Below, in pieces: positions 37,883 to 46,474 of a stretch of 64,000 bases of DNA. Below the pieces are notes generated by a model. It did no database searches, was not told where the DNA came from, and was given only the letters and a program-made list of their open reading frames with translations. Every line of letters starts with the position of its first letter. The first letter of the stretch is position 1. The position numbers and the translations under genes were made by a program. The stretch is from Flagellimonas oceanensis (lineage in GTDB: Bacteria > Bacteroidota > Bacteroidia > Flavobacteriales > Flavobacteriaceae): contig NZ_RZNA01000040.1 in assembly GCF_003992595.1 (NCBI RefSeq), positions 248,001 through 312,000 on the forward strand, written 5' to 3'.

Positions 37883-38707
37883 ATGAGGTCAATACTCCTT
37901 TTTTGTTGTGCAGCAGTACTTCTCGTTTCTTGTAGCGAGTACCAAAAGGTGCTCAAGGAAACCGATACAAAGGCCAAATATGAAATGGCCGAAAAACTGT
38001 ATGAGGAAGGTGATTATAAAAGGGCTGTTCGTTTGTTCGAGCAGATTGCACCCAAATATGTGGGTCGGCCACAGGGAGAGCGTGTGATGTTCTTTTTTGC
38101 GGACAGTTATTTCAAAAACGGCGATTATTATTTGTCAGGGTATCAGTTTGAGCGCTTTATCAAATCGTATCCCCGAAGTGATAAGATTCAAGAAGCTAGT
38201 TTTTTGGGAGCCAAAAGTTACTATATGCTTTCTCCGAGATATTCTTTGGATCAAACCGAAACGGATAAGGCTTTGTTGAAACTTCAAACCTTTATCAATA
38301 ATTACTCTGAGTCCGAATATTTTGAAGAGGCCAATACCATGGCAGGGGAATTGACCACCAAAAAGGAAAAGAAAGAGATAGAGATTGCCAAACAATTCAA
38401 TAAATTAGGGGAGTTCAACCTACCTATATTGATTTCGGCCATTACGGCTTTGGATAATTTCATTACGGATAACCCAGGTTCGGTATACAGGGAAGAAGCC
38501 CTTTTTTACCGAATTGAAGCGGCCACAAGATTGGCTCTGAACAGTACCGAAGAAAGAAAACAAGAGCGATTGGAAGATGCTCTTGAATCCTATAATACGT
38601 TAATGCGTTATTTTCCAGAAACGGAATTCAAGAAAAAGGCAGATGGTTATGCTGAAACAATCCGCGAGGAATTGAGCGCTTATAACACTACTTCCTTATC
38701 CAAATAA
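37883..38707 (+). CDS. bamD: Outer-membrane assembly lipoprotein BamD
   Basis: The 274-residue protein (278 if the ATG at 37871 is used) has the lipobox LLVSC (Cys near 17) and tandem TPR-like helices. 'SEYQKVLKETDTKAKYEMAEKLYEEGDYKRAVRLFEQI' and 'YYLSGYQFERFIKSYPRSDK' match the BamD/YfiO family of the BAM complex that folds outer-membrane barrels. It opens a plus-strand run with rpoZ and coaBC. The start at 37883 is preferred because of the promoter position. Confidence 0.93.
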   Translation: MRSILLFCCAAVLLVSCSEYQKVLKETDTKAKYEMAEKLYEEGDYKRAVRLFEQIAPKYVGRPQGERVMFFFADSYFKNGDYYLSGYQFERFIKSYPRSDKIQEASFLGAKSYYMLSPRYSLDQTETDKALLKLQTFINNYSESEYFEEANTMAGELTTKKEKKEIEIAKQFNKLGEFNLPILISAITALDNFITDNPGSVYREEALFYRIEAATRLALNSTEERKQERLEDALESYNTLMRYFPETEFKKKADGYAETIREELSAYNTTSLSK

Positions 38708-38731
38708 AAACTAGTTTTTAAACCACTGCAT

Positions 38732-39058
38732 ATGCAAGATTTGAAAAACACAAAGGCCCCGGTTTCCACTACAACACTCAACAGAAACGAGTTTGACGAA
38801 AAAACCGGAAACATTTACGAAGCCATTTCCATTGCGGCCAAAAGAGCCATCCAAATCAATTCTGAAATCAAAAAAGAATTGTTGGAGAAGCTAGAAGAGT
38901 TCGCTACCTATAGCGACAGCTTGGAGGAAGTGTTCGAAAACAAAGAACAGATTGAGGTTTCCAAATTCTATGAAAAATTGCCAAAACCACATGCTTTGGC
39001 AGTACAAGAGTGGTTGGAAGATAAAATCTACTACAGGAATACAGAGAAAGACGCTTAA
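38732..39058 (+). CDS. rpoZ: RNA polymerase omega subunit, Bacteroidota form
   Basis: The 108-residue protein has the omega core 'NIYEAISIAAKRAIQINSEIKKELLEKL' (about 28-55), with AKRAxQI as the hallmark, followed by an acidic helical tail (YSDSLEEVFENKEQIEVSKFYEKLPKPHALAV) seen in Bacteroidota. Omega stabilises the polymerase assembly. It lies 24 bp after bamD and 3 bp before coaBC. Confidence 0.92.
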   Translation: MQDLKNTKAPVSTTTLNRNEFDEKTGNIYEAISIAAKRAIQINSEIKKELLEKLEEFATYSDSLEEVFENKEQIEVSKFYEKLPKPHALAVQEWLEDKIYYRNTEKDA

Positions 39059-39061
39059 GAA

Positions 39062-40267
39062 ATGCTTAGCGGTAAAAATATCCTTTTGGGAGTTTCCGGG
39101 GGAATTGCCGCCTACAAGACCACATTTCTTGTTCGCTTACTGATTAAAGCTGGCGCCCAGGTCAAAGTTGTTATGACCCAGAGCGCCAGCTCTTTTGTTT
39201 CCCCACTTACCTTGTCGACACTTTCCAAGAGTCCGGTTATGATGGATTTTATCAATGAGGAGGATGGAAGTCTTTCTTGGAACAATCATGTGGAGCTTGG
39301 ACTTTGGGCCGATGTGATGCTGATTGCACCTGCCACGGCCAACACCTTGTCCAAGATGGCCAATGGAACCTGTGATAATCTACTTTTAGCGACCTATTTG
39401 TCAGCAAAATGCCCTGTGTATTTTGCCCCAGCTATGGATTTGGATATGTACAAGCATCCTTCCACAAAAAGCTCTTTGGAGAAACTTCAATCTTTTGGCA
39501 ACATCATGATTCCTGCTGAATCAGGCGAATTGGCCAGCGGATTGCACGGCGAAGGACGTATGGCAGAGCCGGAAAACATAATGGCTTTTATACAGGAAGA
39601 TTTGAAAAAGGGTCTTCCGCTTTCGGGGAAAAAAGTACTCATTACCGCAGGCCCCACTCAAGAGGCTATCGACCCTGTTCGCTTTTTGGGCAACCGTTCC
39701 ACGGGCACTATGGGGTTTGAATTGGCAAAGAGAGCTGCTATTCTGGGCGCAAATGTAATTTTGGTTTCAGGCCCTACACACTTGAGCATAGATGATCAAA
39801 ATATTCAACTGATTCGCGTGGTTGCTGCGCAGGACATGTACGACGCCTGTCATGAACACTACGAGGATACCGATATTGCCATATGTGCAGCTGCAGTTGC
39901 GGATTATCGACCCAAAACCATCGCTTCTGAAAAAGTTAAGAAACAGGAGGGCGATATGAAGATTGAACTGGAGCGCACCCCGGATATTTTGATGTCACTT
40001 GGGGAAGCCAAAAAGAATCAGTTCTTGGTCGGTTTCGCTTTAGAAACCCAGAACGAACTGGAAAATGCCAAAGGCAAGCTCCAAAGAAAGCATTTGGACG
40101 GTATTGTGCTCAACTCGCTAAAAGATGATGGTGCAGGGTTTGGCGGAAGTACAAATACAATCACTTTCATAGATAAGAATTCAGGGATAAAAACGTTTGA
40201 TTTGAAGACGAAGTCCGAAGTGGCTTCCGATATTTGGGAAGAAATCATCTCCAGAATCCATGCGTAA
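39062..40267 (+). CDS. coaBC: Bifunctional phosphopantothenoylcysteine decarboxylase/synthetase
   Basis: The 401-residue protein makes 4'-phosphopantetheine from phosphopantothenate and cysteine. The N-terminal CoaC flavoprotein domain (about 1-185) has LGVSGGIAAYKT, the active His in WNNHVELG and APATANTLSKMANGTCDNLL. The C-terminal CoaB domain (about 190-401) has ITAGPTQEAIDPVRFLGNRSTGTMG (about 193-217) and 'CAAAVADYRP'. It overlaps the DUF4835 gene by 8 bp. coaE, the last CoA step, is at 45.8 kb. Confidence 0.96.
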   Translation: MLSGKNILLGVSGGIAAYKTTFLVRLLIKAGAQVKVVMTQSASSFVSPLTLSTLSKSPVMMDFINEEDGSLSWNNHVELGLWADVMLIAPATANTLSKMANGTCDNLLLATYLSAKCPVYFAPAMDLDMYKHPSTKSSLEKLQSFGNIMIPAESGELASGLHGEGRMAEPENIMAFIQEDLKKGLPLSGKKVLITAGPTQEAIDPVRFLGNRSTGTMGFELAKRAAILGANVILVSGPTHLSIDDQNIQLIRVVAAQDMYDACHEHYEDTDIAICAAAVADYRPKTIASEKVKKQEGDMKIELERTPDILMSLGEAKKNQFLVGFALETQNELENAKGKLQRKHLDGIVLNSLKDDGAGFGGSTNTITFIDKNSGIKTFDLKTKSEVASDIWEEIISRIHA

Positions 40268-41150
40268 CATACTTTTTTCCGTTTTTCTATTATTTGCTGT
40301 CCTCGGGACTTATGCACAGGAATTGAATTGTCGGGTGACTGTGAACTCAGACCAAGTAGGGCAGACCAATCAGCAGATATTCAGGACTTTGGAGCGTTCG
40401 CTGAACGATTTTGTTAACAAGACCAAATGGACGAACAGGACGTATCGTGAAAATGAACGAGTCAATGCTCGGATGTTTATTACAGTGACCCAATACGAGT
40501 CCGATCGTTTTGAAGCCAACATCCAGATACAGTCCACGAGACCTGTTTTTAATACTACCTACGAGAGTCCTGTATTCAACTACAAGGACAATGCATTTAA
40601 TTTTCAATATCAGGAGTTTCAACCCTTGGTCTACAATCCAAATAACTTCGACTCCAATTTGGTTGGTGTTATTTCGTACTACGTTTATATGATTTTGGGA
40701 TTGGATGCCGACACATTCTCCTTGGAAGGAGGTAACGATTTCTACCGACAGGCACAAAATATAGTGACTCAGGCACAAAGTTCAAACTATAGCGGTTGGG
40801 GTCAGGATACTGGAGACCGTAGCCGTTTTGAATTAGTGGATAACCTATTGAGTAACGCTTTCCGTGAATATAGGATTGCCATGTACAATTATCACAGAAA
40901 AGGACTCGATATACTGGCAGATAATAACAGTACCGGCAAGCAAATCATTGCAGGAAGCCTTCGTTTGTTTGAAACGCTTATCAGTCGTAGGCCCAATGCC
41001 TTTTTGATTCAGACCTTTTTTGATGCCAAGTCCGAGGAAATTCAGAATATCTTCTCCGATGGTCCCAAGGTGGATATCGTAAAACTCAAGGAAACCCTTA
41101 ACAAAGTGGCCCCATTTTATTCCAGCACATGGAATGAAATAAATTACTAG
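40260..41150 (+). CDS. Exported DUF4835 protein
   Basis: The 296-residue protein has a signal peptide (about 1-19, cleavage after TYAQ) and the DUF4835 pattern ELNCRVTVNSDQVGQTNQQIF, 'FNFQYQEFQPLVYNPNNFDSNLVGVISYYVYMILGLD' and AREY-type FREYRIAMYNYHRKGLD. It is a conserved Bacteroidota periplasmic protein that nearly always follows coaBC and precedes recN, and it does so here (8-bp overlap with coaBC, 46 bp to recN). The function is unknown. Confidence 0.9.
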   Translation: MRNILFSVFLLFAVLGTYAQELNCRVTVNSDQVGQTNQQIFRTLERSLNDFVNKTKWTNRTYRENERVNARMFITVTQYESDRFEANIQIQSTRPVFNTTYESPVFNYKDNAFNFQYQEFQPLVYNPNNFDSNLVGVISYYVYMILGLDADTFSLEGGNDFYRQAQNIVTQAQSSNYSGWGQDTGDRSRFELVDNLLSNAFREYRIAMYNYHRKGLDILADNNSTGKQIIAGSLRLFETLISRRPNAFLIQTFFDAKSEEIQNIFSDGPKVDIVKLKETLNKVAPFYSSTWNEINY

Positions 41151-41196
41151 TGCAGTTCTATAAAGAAATTTATCTTTACGGGTAAATTCTTCAATA

Positions 41197-42849
41197 TTGC
41201 TAGCAAATCTATCCATCCAAAATTATGCACTCATTGATGATGTAAGTGTGTCTTTTTCCAACGGATTCACCACTATAACAGGGGAAACCGGTGCGGGAAA
41301 ATCCATACTACTAGGCGGCCTTTCCATGGTTTTAGGAAAGCGCGCCGATTTATCCTCTTTGAAGAACAAGGATCAAAAGTGTGTGATTGAGGCCGAATTC
41401 GATGTGTCAAAATATCAACTTAAACCATTTTTTGAGGAAAACGACTTGGATTACGAGAAAACCACGATTCTTCGCAGGGAAATATTGCCCAGCGGGAAGT
41501 CGAGGGCTTTTGTAAATGATTCTCCAGTAACATTGGATGTGATGCGGGCCTTGGGCGATCAATTGGTGGATGTGCACTCGCAGCACCAAACCATGCAGCT
41601 TACGGACAATGATTTTCAGATGAAAGTGCTTGACGCTTTGGCGGAAAACGCCGAAAACCTATCTGGGTACACCCAAGAACTTGAAAAACTGAGAGCGGCC
41701 TCCAAAGAACTTCAAAAGTTGGAAGAATTTCAGGCAGATGCCGACAAAGAGCACGATTACAATAGTTTTTTGTTGAAGGAACTGGAAGATGCGAAGCTCA
41801 AAAAAGGCATGCAGGAAGAGCTGGAGGAAGAGTATGAGCAGTTGAGCAATGTGGAGCAGATTATGGAGCAGTTGTCCGCAGGGCATCAGTTGTTGAATGA
41901 TGAGCAATTGGGCATTGTAGGCCGGCTGACAGACTTAAAACGTGCATTCCAAAGTTTGACGGATTTTGGCTCTGATTATAAATCTTTGTCTGATAGAATT
42001 CAATCCGTTTTGATTGAAACCGACGACATCGCTTCCGAATTGGAGCAGTTGCAAGAAGGGGTAGAGGCCAATCCAGAGCGCCTGGAAGTGGTAAACAGTC
42101 AATTGCAGCAATTGTACGACCTTCAGAAAAAACATCATACTGATTCAGTAACGGAACTCATTGAAATTCGTGAAGAATTGGCCCAAAAAGTGGATGCTGT
42201 AGCCAATATTGAATCTAAAATCAAAGCAAAACGAGAAGAGGTCGAAGCCATCACTAAAAAAGTGGATGCCTGGGCCAAAAAAATAAGTGAGGGCAGAAAA
42301 AATGTCATCCCCACATTGAACGAAAGGCTTCAAGCCAATCTATCATCCTTGGGAATGTCCGCAGCAACATTCAAGATTGAGGTAAACCCGGCCAAATCAT
42401 TTAAAACCAACGGAAAAGATGATTTGGTGTTCTTGTTCTCAGCGAACAAGGGTTCCAGTTATGGCGAGTTGAAAAAGGTAGCATCCGGTGGTGAGCTTTC
42501 CCGAATAATGCTGACCATAAAATCCATTTTGGCGGAGTATGAAAACCTGCCCACCATGATGTTCGATGAGATAGACACAGGGGTTTCTGGTGAAATATCC
42601 AACCGAATGGGAGAGATTATGCAGCAAATGAGTGGGACCATGCAAGTTTTTTCAATTACGCATTTACCACAGGTAGCTTCAAAAGGGCGTTATCAATTCA
42701 AGGTCTACAAGGAAGAAGGGGCAGAGGGCACAAGCACTCACATTAAACAACTAAGTACTGACGAACGTGTTCGGGAGTTGGCAGAAATGTTGGGCGGCAA
42801 GTCGTTGTCCGAATCTGCTCTGGCGCACGCCAAGGAGCTGTTGCAATAA
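41197..42849 (+). CDS. recN: DNA repair protein RecN
   Basis: The 550-residue SMC-like ATPase acts in double-strand break repair. The TTG at 41197 is the start: it directly begins the conserved (M)LANLSIQNYALIDDVSVSF, and no ATG precedes it in frame. Walker A is ITGETGAGKS (residues 27-36), a long coiled coil covers about 150-370, the ABC signature is VASGGELSRIM (about 427-437) and Walker B is MMFDEIDTGVSG (about 452-463). A near -7 box (TATCTTTA) lies at 41171-41178. Confidence 0.95.
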   Translation: MLANLSIQNYALIDDVSVSFSNGFTTITGETGAGKSILLGGLSMVLGKRADLSSLKNKDQKCVIEAEFDVSKYQLKPFFEENDLDYEKTTILRREILPSGKSRAFVNDSPVTLDVMRALGDQLVDVHSQHQTMQLTDNDFQMKVLDALAENAENLSGYTQELEKLRAASKELQKLEEFQADADKEHDYNSFLLKELEDAKLKKGMQEELEEEYEQLSNVEQIMEQLSAGHQLLNDEQLGIVGRLTDLKRAFQSLTDFGSDYKSLSDRIQSVLIETDDIASELEQLQEGVEANPERLEVVNSQLQQLYDLQKKHHTDSVTELIEIREELAQKVDAVANIESKIKAKREEVEAITKKVDAWAKKISEGRKNVIPTLNERLQANLSSLGMSAATFKIEVNPAKSFKTNGKDDLVFLFSANKGSSYGELKKVASGGELSRIMLTIKSILAEYENLPTMMFDEIDTGVSGEISNRMGEIMQQMSGTMQVFSITHLPQVASKGRYQFKVYKEEGAEGTSTHIKQLSTDERVRELAEMLGGKSLSESALAHAKELLQ

Positions 42850-42887
42850 ATCCGGCTAGGGGCTTCTCAAACTTCAATTAGTTTAAA

Positions 42888-42895
42888 TATCTTTG
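42888..42895 (+). promoter_or_regulatory. fabI -7 promoter box (TATCTTTG)
   Basis: An exact TAnnTTTG match 27 nt before the fabI ATG at 42923. It rules out the longer frame starting at 42893. Confidence 0.65.
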
Positions 42896-42922
42896 TCACA
42901 CAATCAACAATTGCAAGAAACT

Positions 42923-43735
42923 ATGGCATACAATCTTTTAAAAGGTAAGAAAGGAATCATTTTTGGCGCATTGGACCCTAATTCCATTGCATGGAAAACC
43001 GCAGAACGCGTTCACGAAGAAGGTGGCGAGTTTGTTTTGACCAATGCACCTATCGCCATGCGAATGGGGCAAATCAAAGAGCTGGCGGACAAGACCAATT
43101 CAGAAATTATTCCCGCAGATGCCACTAACGAAGAGGATTTGAAAAACTTGGTGGAGAAATCCATGGAGATTTTGGGCGGAAAATTGGATTTCGTGCTTCA
43201 CTCCATCGGAATGTCCGTTAATGTTAGAAAAGGAAGACATTATACAGATGAGAACTACAGCTTTACCGAAAAAGGATGGGATGTGTCCGCATTATCTTTT
43301 CATAAAGTAATGCAATCACTTTACAAAGCCGAAGCTATGAACCAATGGGGAAGTATAGTTGCGTTGACCTATATGGCAGCACAAAGAACATTCCCTGATT
43401 ATAACGATATGGCGGACAACAAAGCTTATTTGGAGTCTGTTGCCAGGAGTTTTGGTTATTTCTTCGGTAAAGAACATAAGGTGCGAGTGAACACCATTTC
43501 ACAATCGCCAACTCCAACCACGGCAGGGCAGGGCGTCAAAGGTTTTGATGGCTTTATCAATTACGCGGAAAAAATGTCGCCATTGGGCAATGCCACGGCG
43601 GATGATTGTGCCAACTATACCGTGTCCCTTTTCTCCGATTTGACGAAAAAGGTAACCATGCAGAACTTGTTCCATGATGGAGGTTTCTCCAATACAGGAG
43701 TAAGCCAAGAGGTAATCGACGAGTTTTCGGAATAA
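42923..43735 (+). CDS. fabI: Enoyl-[acyl-carrier-protein] reductase (NADH)
   Basis: The 270-residue short-chain dehydrogenase performs the last step of fatty-acid elongation. The start is MAYNLLKGKKGIIFGALDPN; the cofactor loop GALDPNSIAW (about 15-24) is FabI-type, LHSIGMSVNVRKG follows, and the Tyr-X6-Lys pair is in DYNDMADNKAYLESVARSF (about 156-174). It has its own promoter and is followed by a palindromic repeat. Confidence 0.95.
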   Translation: MAYNLLKGKKGIIFGALDPNSIAWKTAERVHEEGGEFVLTNAPIAMRMGQIKELADKTNSEIIPADATNEEDLKNLVEKSMEILGGKLDFVLHSIGMSVNVRKGRHYTDENYSFTEKGWDVSALSFHKVMQSLYKAEAMNQWGSIVALTYMAAQRTFPDYNDMADNKAYLESVARSFGYFFGKEHKVRVNTISQSPTPTTAGQGVKGFDGFINYAEKMSPLGNATADDCANYTVSLFSDLTKKVTMQNLFHDGGFSNTGVSQEVIDEFSE

Positions 43736-43758
43736 GGTTTGTTCCGGGTTTATACTCA

Positions 43759-43825
43759 TGTCAAATCGAGCGCAGTCGAGATTGTAATCAACTGAAAAAG
43801 GTTCTCGACTGCGCTCGAACTGACA
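43759..43825. repeat. Dispersed palindromic repeat, complete element
   Basis: The left arm TGTCAAATCGAGCGCAGTCG plus AGA pairs with the right arm GGTTCTCGACTGCGCTCGAA plus CTGACA (43800-43825), forming a long hairpin around an 18-nt loop. It lies between fabI and the glycosyltransferase gene. It belongs to the same family as 15043-15117. Confidence 0.85.
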
Positions 43826-43853
43826 ATCCACCTCTTAGAACTTCATCTTCCAA

Positions 43854-44861
43854 ATGAATACATTTTTCTCCATAGTAGTTCCGGTGTTCAATAGGCCCGA
43901 AGAAGTTCGGGAACTATTGGAAAGCCTTCAAAAACAGGATTTCCAAGAAGACTTTGAAGTGGTGATCGTAGAGGATGGTTCTTCGGAATCATCAGAGGGC
44001 ATTGTAGAAAAGTTTCAGGATAAGCTCAACATTTCCTATTACTACAAAGAAAACTCAGGTCCCGGCGATTCGAGAAACTTCGGGATGCAAAAGGCCCAAG
44101 GGAATTACTTTATCATTTTGGATTCCGATTGTATCCTTCCCAAACAGTATTTATCAGAAGTAGATAAAGAACTTAGCAAAGAGTTTGTGCACTGTTTTGG
44201 TGGTCCTGATGCTGCTGACACTTCTTTTACCACCATTCAGAAAGCTATCAACTACGTAATGACCTCTTTTTTGACCACTGGTGGTATTCGTGGAGGTAAA
44301 AAGGCCGTAGGTAAATTTCAACCCCGTAGTTTCAACATGGGTATTTCCAAAACAGCTTTCGAAAAGGCTGGTGGTTTTGGACGTATACATCCGGGAGAGG
44401 ACCCAGACCTGACTTTCCGTATTTGGAAAGCTGGGTTTGATACAAGATTGTTTCCTAATGCCTATGTCTATCACAAAAGGCGTATTGATTGGAACAAATT
44501 TTATATTCAGGTCAATAAGTTTGGGATGGTACGTCCTATTTTAAACAAATGGCACCCCGGAACGGCAAAGCCTACCTATTGGTTCCCTACCTTGTTTATG
44601 TTGGGACTGGCTGTCGCTATCGTTGCTTCAATTTTTGGACTTTGGCTGCCACTATTGTTATATGGCTTCTATTTTTCAATATTGTTTTTGGACGCATTGA
44701 TTAAGAGTAAGAACCTAATTGTAGGGGTTTTGTCCATTTTTGCTGCTTTGATTCAGTTTACAGGATATGGAATTGGTTTTTTCAAGTCCACAATGTTGCT
44801 TAACTTTAGTAATAAGAAGCCGGAAGAACTGTTTCCCAAACTATTTTTCAAGAAAAGATAA
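43854..44861 (+). CDS. Family 2 glycosyltransferase with C-terminal membrane helices
   Basis: The 335-residue GT-A enzyme starts MNTFFSIVVPVFNRPEEVRE and has the nucleotide-sugar motif ILDSDCILP (about 91-99), GGIRGGKKAVGKFQPRSFNMG and HPGEDPDLTFRIWKAGFD (about 181-198) with the catalytic ED. Two or three membrane helices lie at about 242-320. It probably builds a membrane-linked polysaccharide or glycolipid; donor and acceptor are unknown. It lies 2 bp before the YbbR gene. Confidence 0.9.
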   Translation: MNTFFSIVVPVFNRPEEVRELLESLQKQDFQEDFEVVIVEDGSSESSEGIVEKFQDKLNISYYYKENSGPGDSRNFGMQKAQGNYFIILDSDCILPKQYLSEVDKELSKEFVHCFGGPDAADTSFTTIQKAINYVMTSFLTTGGIRGGKKAVGKFQPRSFNMGISKTAFEKAGGFGRIHPGEDPDLTFRIWKAGFDTRLFPNAYVYHKRRIDWNKFYIQVNKFGMVRPILNKWHPGTAKPTYWFPTLFMLGLAVAIVASIFGLWLPLLLYGFYFSILFLDALIKSKNLIVGVLSIFAALIQFTGYGIGFFKSTMLLNFSNKKPEELFPKLFFKKR

Positions 44862-44863
44862 AC

Positions 44864-45820
44864 GTGTTCAAAAAGGTATTGCAAGGCCTCAATCAAAAGA
44901 AAGCGAAAGTATTTTCGCTCTTCTTGATATGCTCATTTTTGGCTTGGTTCATCAGTAATCTATCCGAAACTTATGAGTCGAGGGCCTTTTTTACCCTTAA
45001 TTATAGAAACCTCCCTGATTCTTTGTTATTGGGAAAAAATTCCAATAATGAGATTGAGGCTAAATTGAGGACCAGTGGTTTTCAATTTTTATATTATAAG
45101 ATTTTCAGGAGTCAAATTGATATCGATGTATCCCAAGTCGAGTACAGAAACGGGCAGTATGTGCTCAGCGAAGAAATGTTGAGGCGACAAATGGATCAGC
45201 AATTGTCCCAAAATATATCCTTGTTGGATTTGGACAGGAATGTACTGGATGTAGATCTCTATCAGGTTGACTCAAAAAAAATACCCATTAAGGCCAATCT
45301 GAAGCTTCAGCTTCAGCAAAACCACATATTGGATGGGAAAATCATGGTTTCGCCTGATTCCATTGAGGTTAAAGGGCCAAAAAATGAAATAGACACCATA
45401 AAATCCATCAAAACAGCGGCAATACAGTTAACAGATGTGAATGAAGATTTTTCTTCCGAAGTGAGTTTGGTCTTTCCAAAGGGTTTGGATAACAGTATTT
45501 TTTCAGAGGGGCGCGCTACGGTTTCGGGCAAGGTCTCAAAATTTTCTGAAAAGGTGTTTGATGTGCCGATTCAAGTTGTCAATGCTCCTGAAGGATACCA
45601 AATTAGAACGTTTCCCAATTCGGTCACCATTTTGTGTAAGGCGACCATTGAAAGATTGAAGGAGATATCCGCTTCGGATTTTGAAATTGTGGCCGATTAT
45701 GGTCAGTTGGATGGTTCGGAAAGCAGTAAATTGTTTTTGGAAATTACCGAGAGCCCACAAAAGGTCTACGATATCAAATTAGAGGAGAATACAGTGAACT
45801 TTGTATTGGAACAGCAATGA
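44864..45820 (+). CDS. YbbR-domain membrane protein
   Basis: The 318-residue protein has a GTG start (44864), an N-terminal membrane helix (about 17-33) and extracytoplasmic YbbR-like beta domains ('PIKANLKLQLQQNHILDGKIMVSPDSIEVKGPKNEIDTIKSIKTAAI' near 143-190). In Firmicutes YbbR (CdaR) regulates the cyclic-di-AMP synthase CdaA, but no cdaA gene is adjacent here. It follows the glycosyltransferase by 2 bp and overlaps coaE by 4 bp, so it is in an operon with both. Confidence 0.88.
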   Translation: MFKKVLQGLNQKKAKVFSLFLICSFLAWFISNLSETYESRAFFTLNYRNLPDSLLLGKNSNNEIEAKLRTSGFQFLYYKIFRSQIDIDVSQVEYRNGQYVLSEEMLRRQMDQQLSQNISLLDLDRNVLDVDLYQVDSKKIPIKANLKLQLQQNHILDGKIMVSPDSIEVKGPKNEIDTIKSIKTAAIQLTDVNEDFSSEVSLVFPKGLDNSIFSEGRATVSGKVSKFSEKVFDVPIQVVNAPEGYQIRTFPNSVTILCKATIERLKEISASDFEIVADYGQLDGSESSKLFLEITESPQKVYDIKLEENTVNFVLEQQ

Positions 45821-46410
45821 TGATAGTTGGATTGACAGGGGGGATAGGTAGTGGAAAAAGTACCGTGGCCAACATGTTCAGGGAACTTGGTGTCCCCGTT
45901 TATGATTCTGATAAGGAGGCCAAACTATTGATGTCAGGTTCTCAGGAGGTTAAAGCGGCCATTACTGATTTATTGGGCAAAGAAGCCTATTCAGATGGGG
46001 AATTGAACAGGGCTTTTATTGCTGACAAGGTTTTCAAAGATTCAGAATTGCTGGAAAAGCTTAATGGAATCGTTCATCCGGCTGTTAGAAAGCACTTTAT
46101 GCAATGGGCGGAAGCTCGAGAAACACCATATGTGATACAAGAGACAGCTCTGATTTTTGAAAACAATGCCCAGAACAACTATGATTCCACCATTTTGGTA
46201 ACAGCTCCCGTCGAAACACGTATCAAAAGGGTCGTGGATAGGGATGGAGTTGAAAAACAAGCGGTAATTGATAGAATGCAAAACCAATTAAATGATGGTC
46301 AAAAGCTTGATTTGGCCGATTTTTCACTTGAAAACCTTGAATTGGACAAAACCAAAAAAAAGGTTAAAGAACTACACCTCAAACTTTTAGCGGCAGCATC
46401 CAAATTTTAA
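45817..46410 (+). CDS. coaE: Dephospho-CoA kinase
   Basis: The 197-residue kinase phosphorylates dephospho-CoA, the last step of CoA synthesis. The P-loop GLTGGIGSGKST is at residues 5-16, VYDSDKEAKLL gives the substrate Asp pair near 31-33, and 'YVIQETALIFEN' plus 'RIKRVVDRDGVEKQAV' follow. It starts in an ATGA overlap with the YbbR stop (the next codon is also ATG). coaBC is 6 kb upstream in the same direction. Confidence 0.94.
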   Translation: MMIVGLTGGIGSGKSTVANMFRELGVPVYDSDKEAKLLMSGSQEVKAAITDLLGKEAYSDGELNRAFIADKVFKDSELLEKLNGIVHPAVRKHFMQWAEARETPYVIQETALIFENNAQNNYDSTILVTAPVETRIKRVVDRDGVEKQAVIDRMQNQLNDGQKLDLADFSLENLELDKTKKKVKELHLKLLAAASKF

Positions 46411-46456
46411 CATTTATGTTAAGTTTTGGTTAAACGCTCAAAGTAGTAAATGTTAA
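46407..46456 (+). promoter_or_regulatory. Possible response-regulator site upstream of the kinase gene
   Basis: TTAACATTTATGTTAA (46407-46422) is a 6+4+6 inverted repeat. TGTTAA (46417) and GGTTAA (46428) are direct repeats one helical turn apart, and a further TGTTAA starts at 46451. OmpR-family regulators bind such 10-11-bp direct repeats, and one is encoded just downstream, so autoregulation is plausible. Confidence 0.35.
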
Positions 46457-46474
46457 ATTTTTAATTTTACATCA

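Noticed and set aside
44864..45820. YbbR protein as evidence for a cyclic-di-AMP system here
   Set aside because: No cdaA or glmM gene is adjacent; the neighbours are a glycosyltransferase and coaE, so the link cannot be supported from this window.
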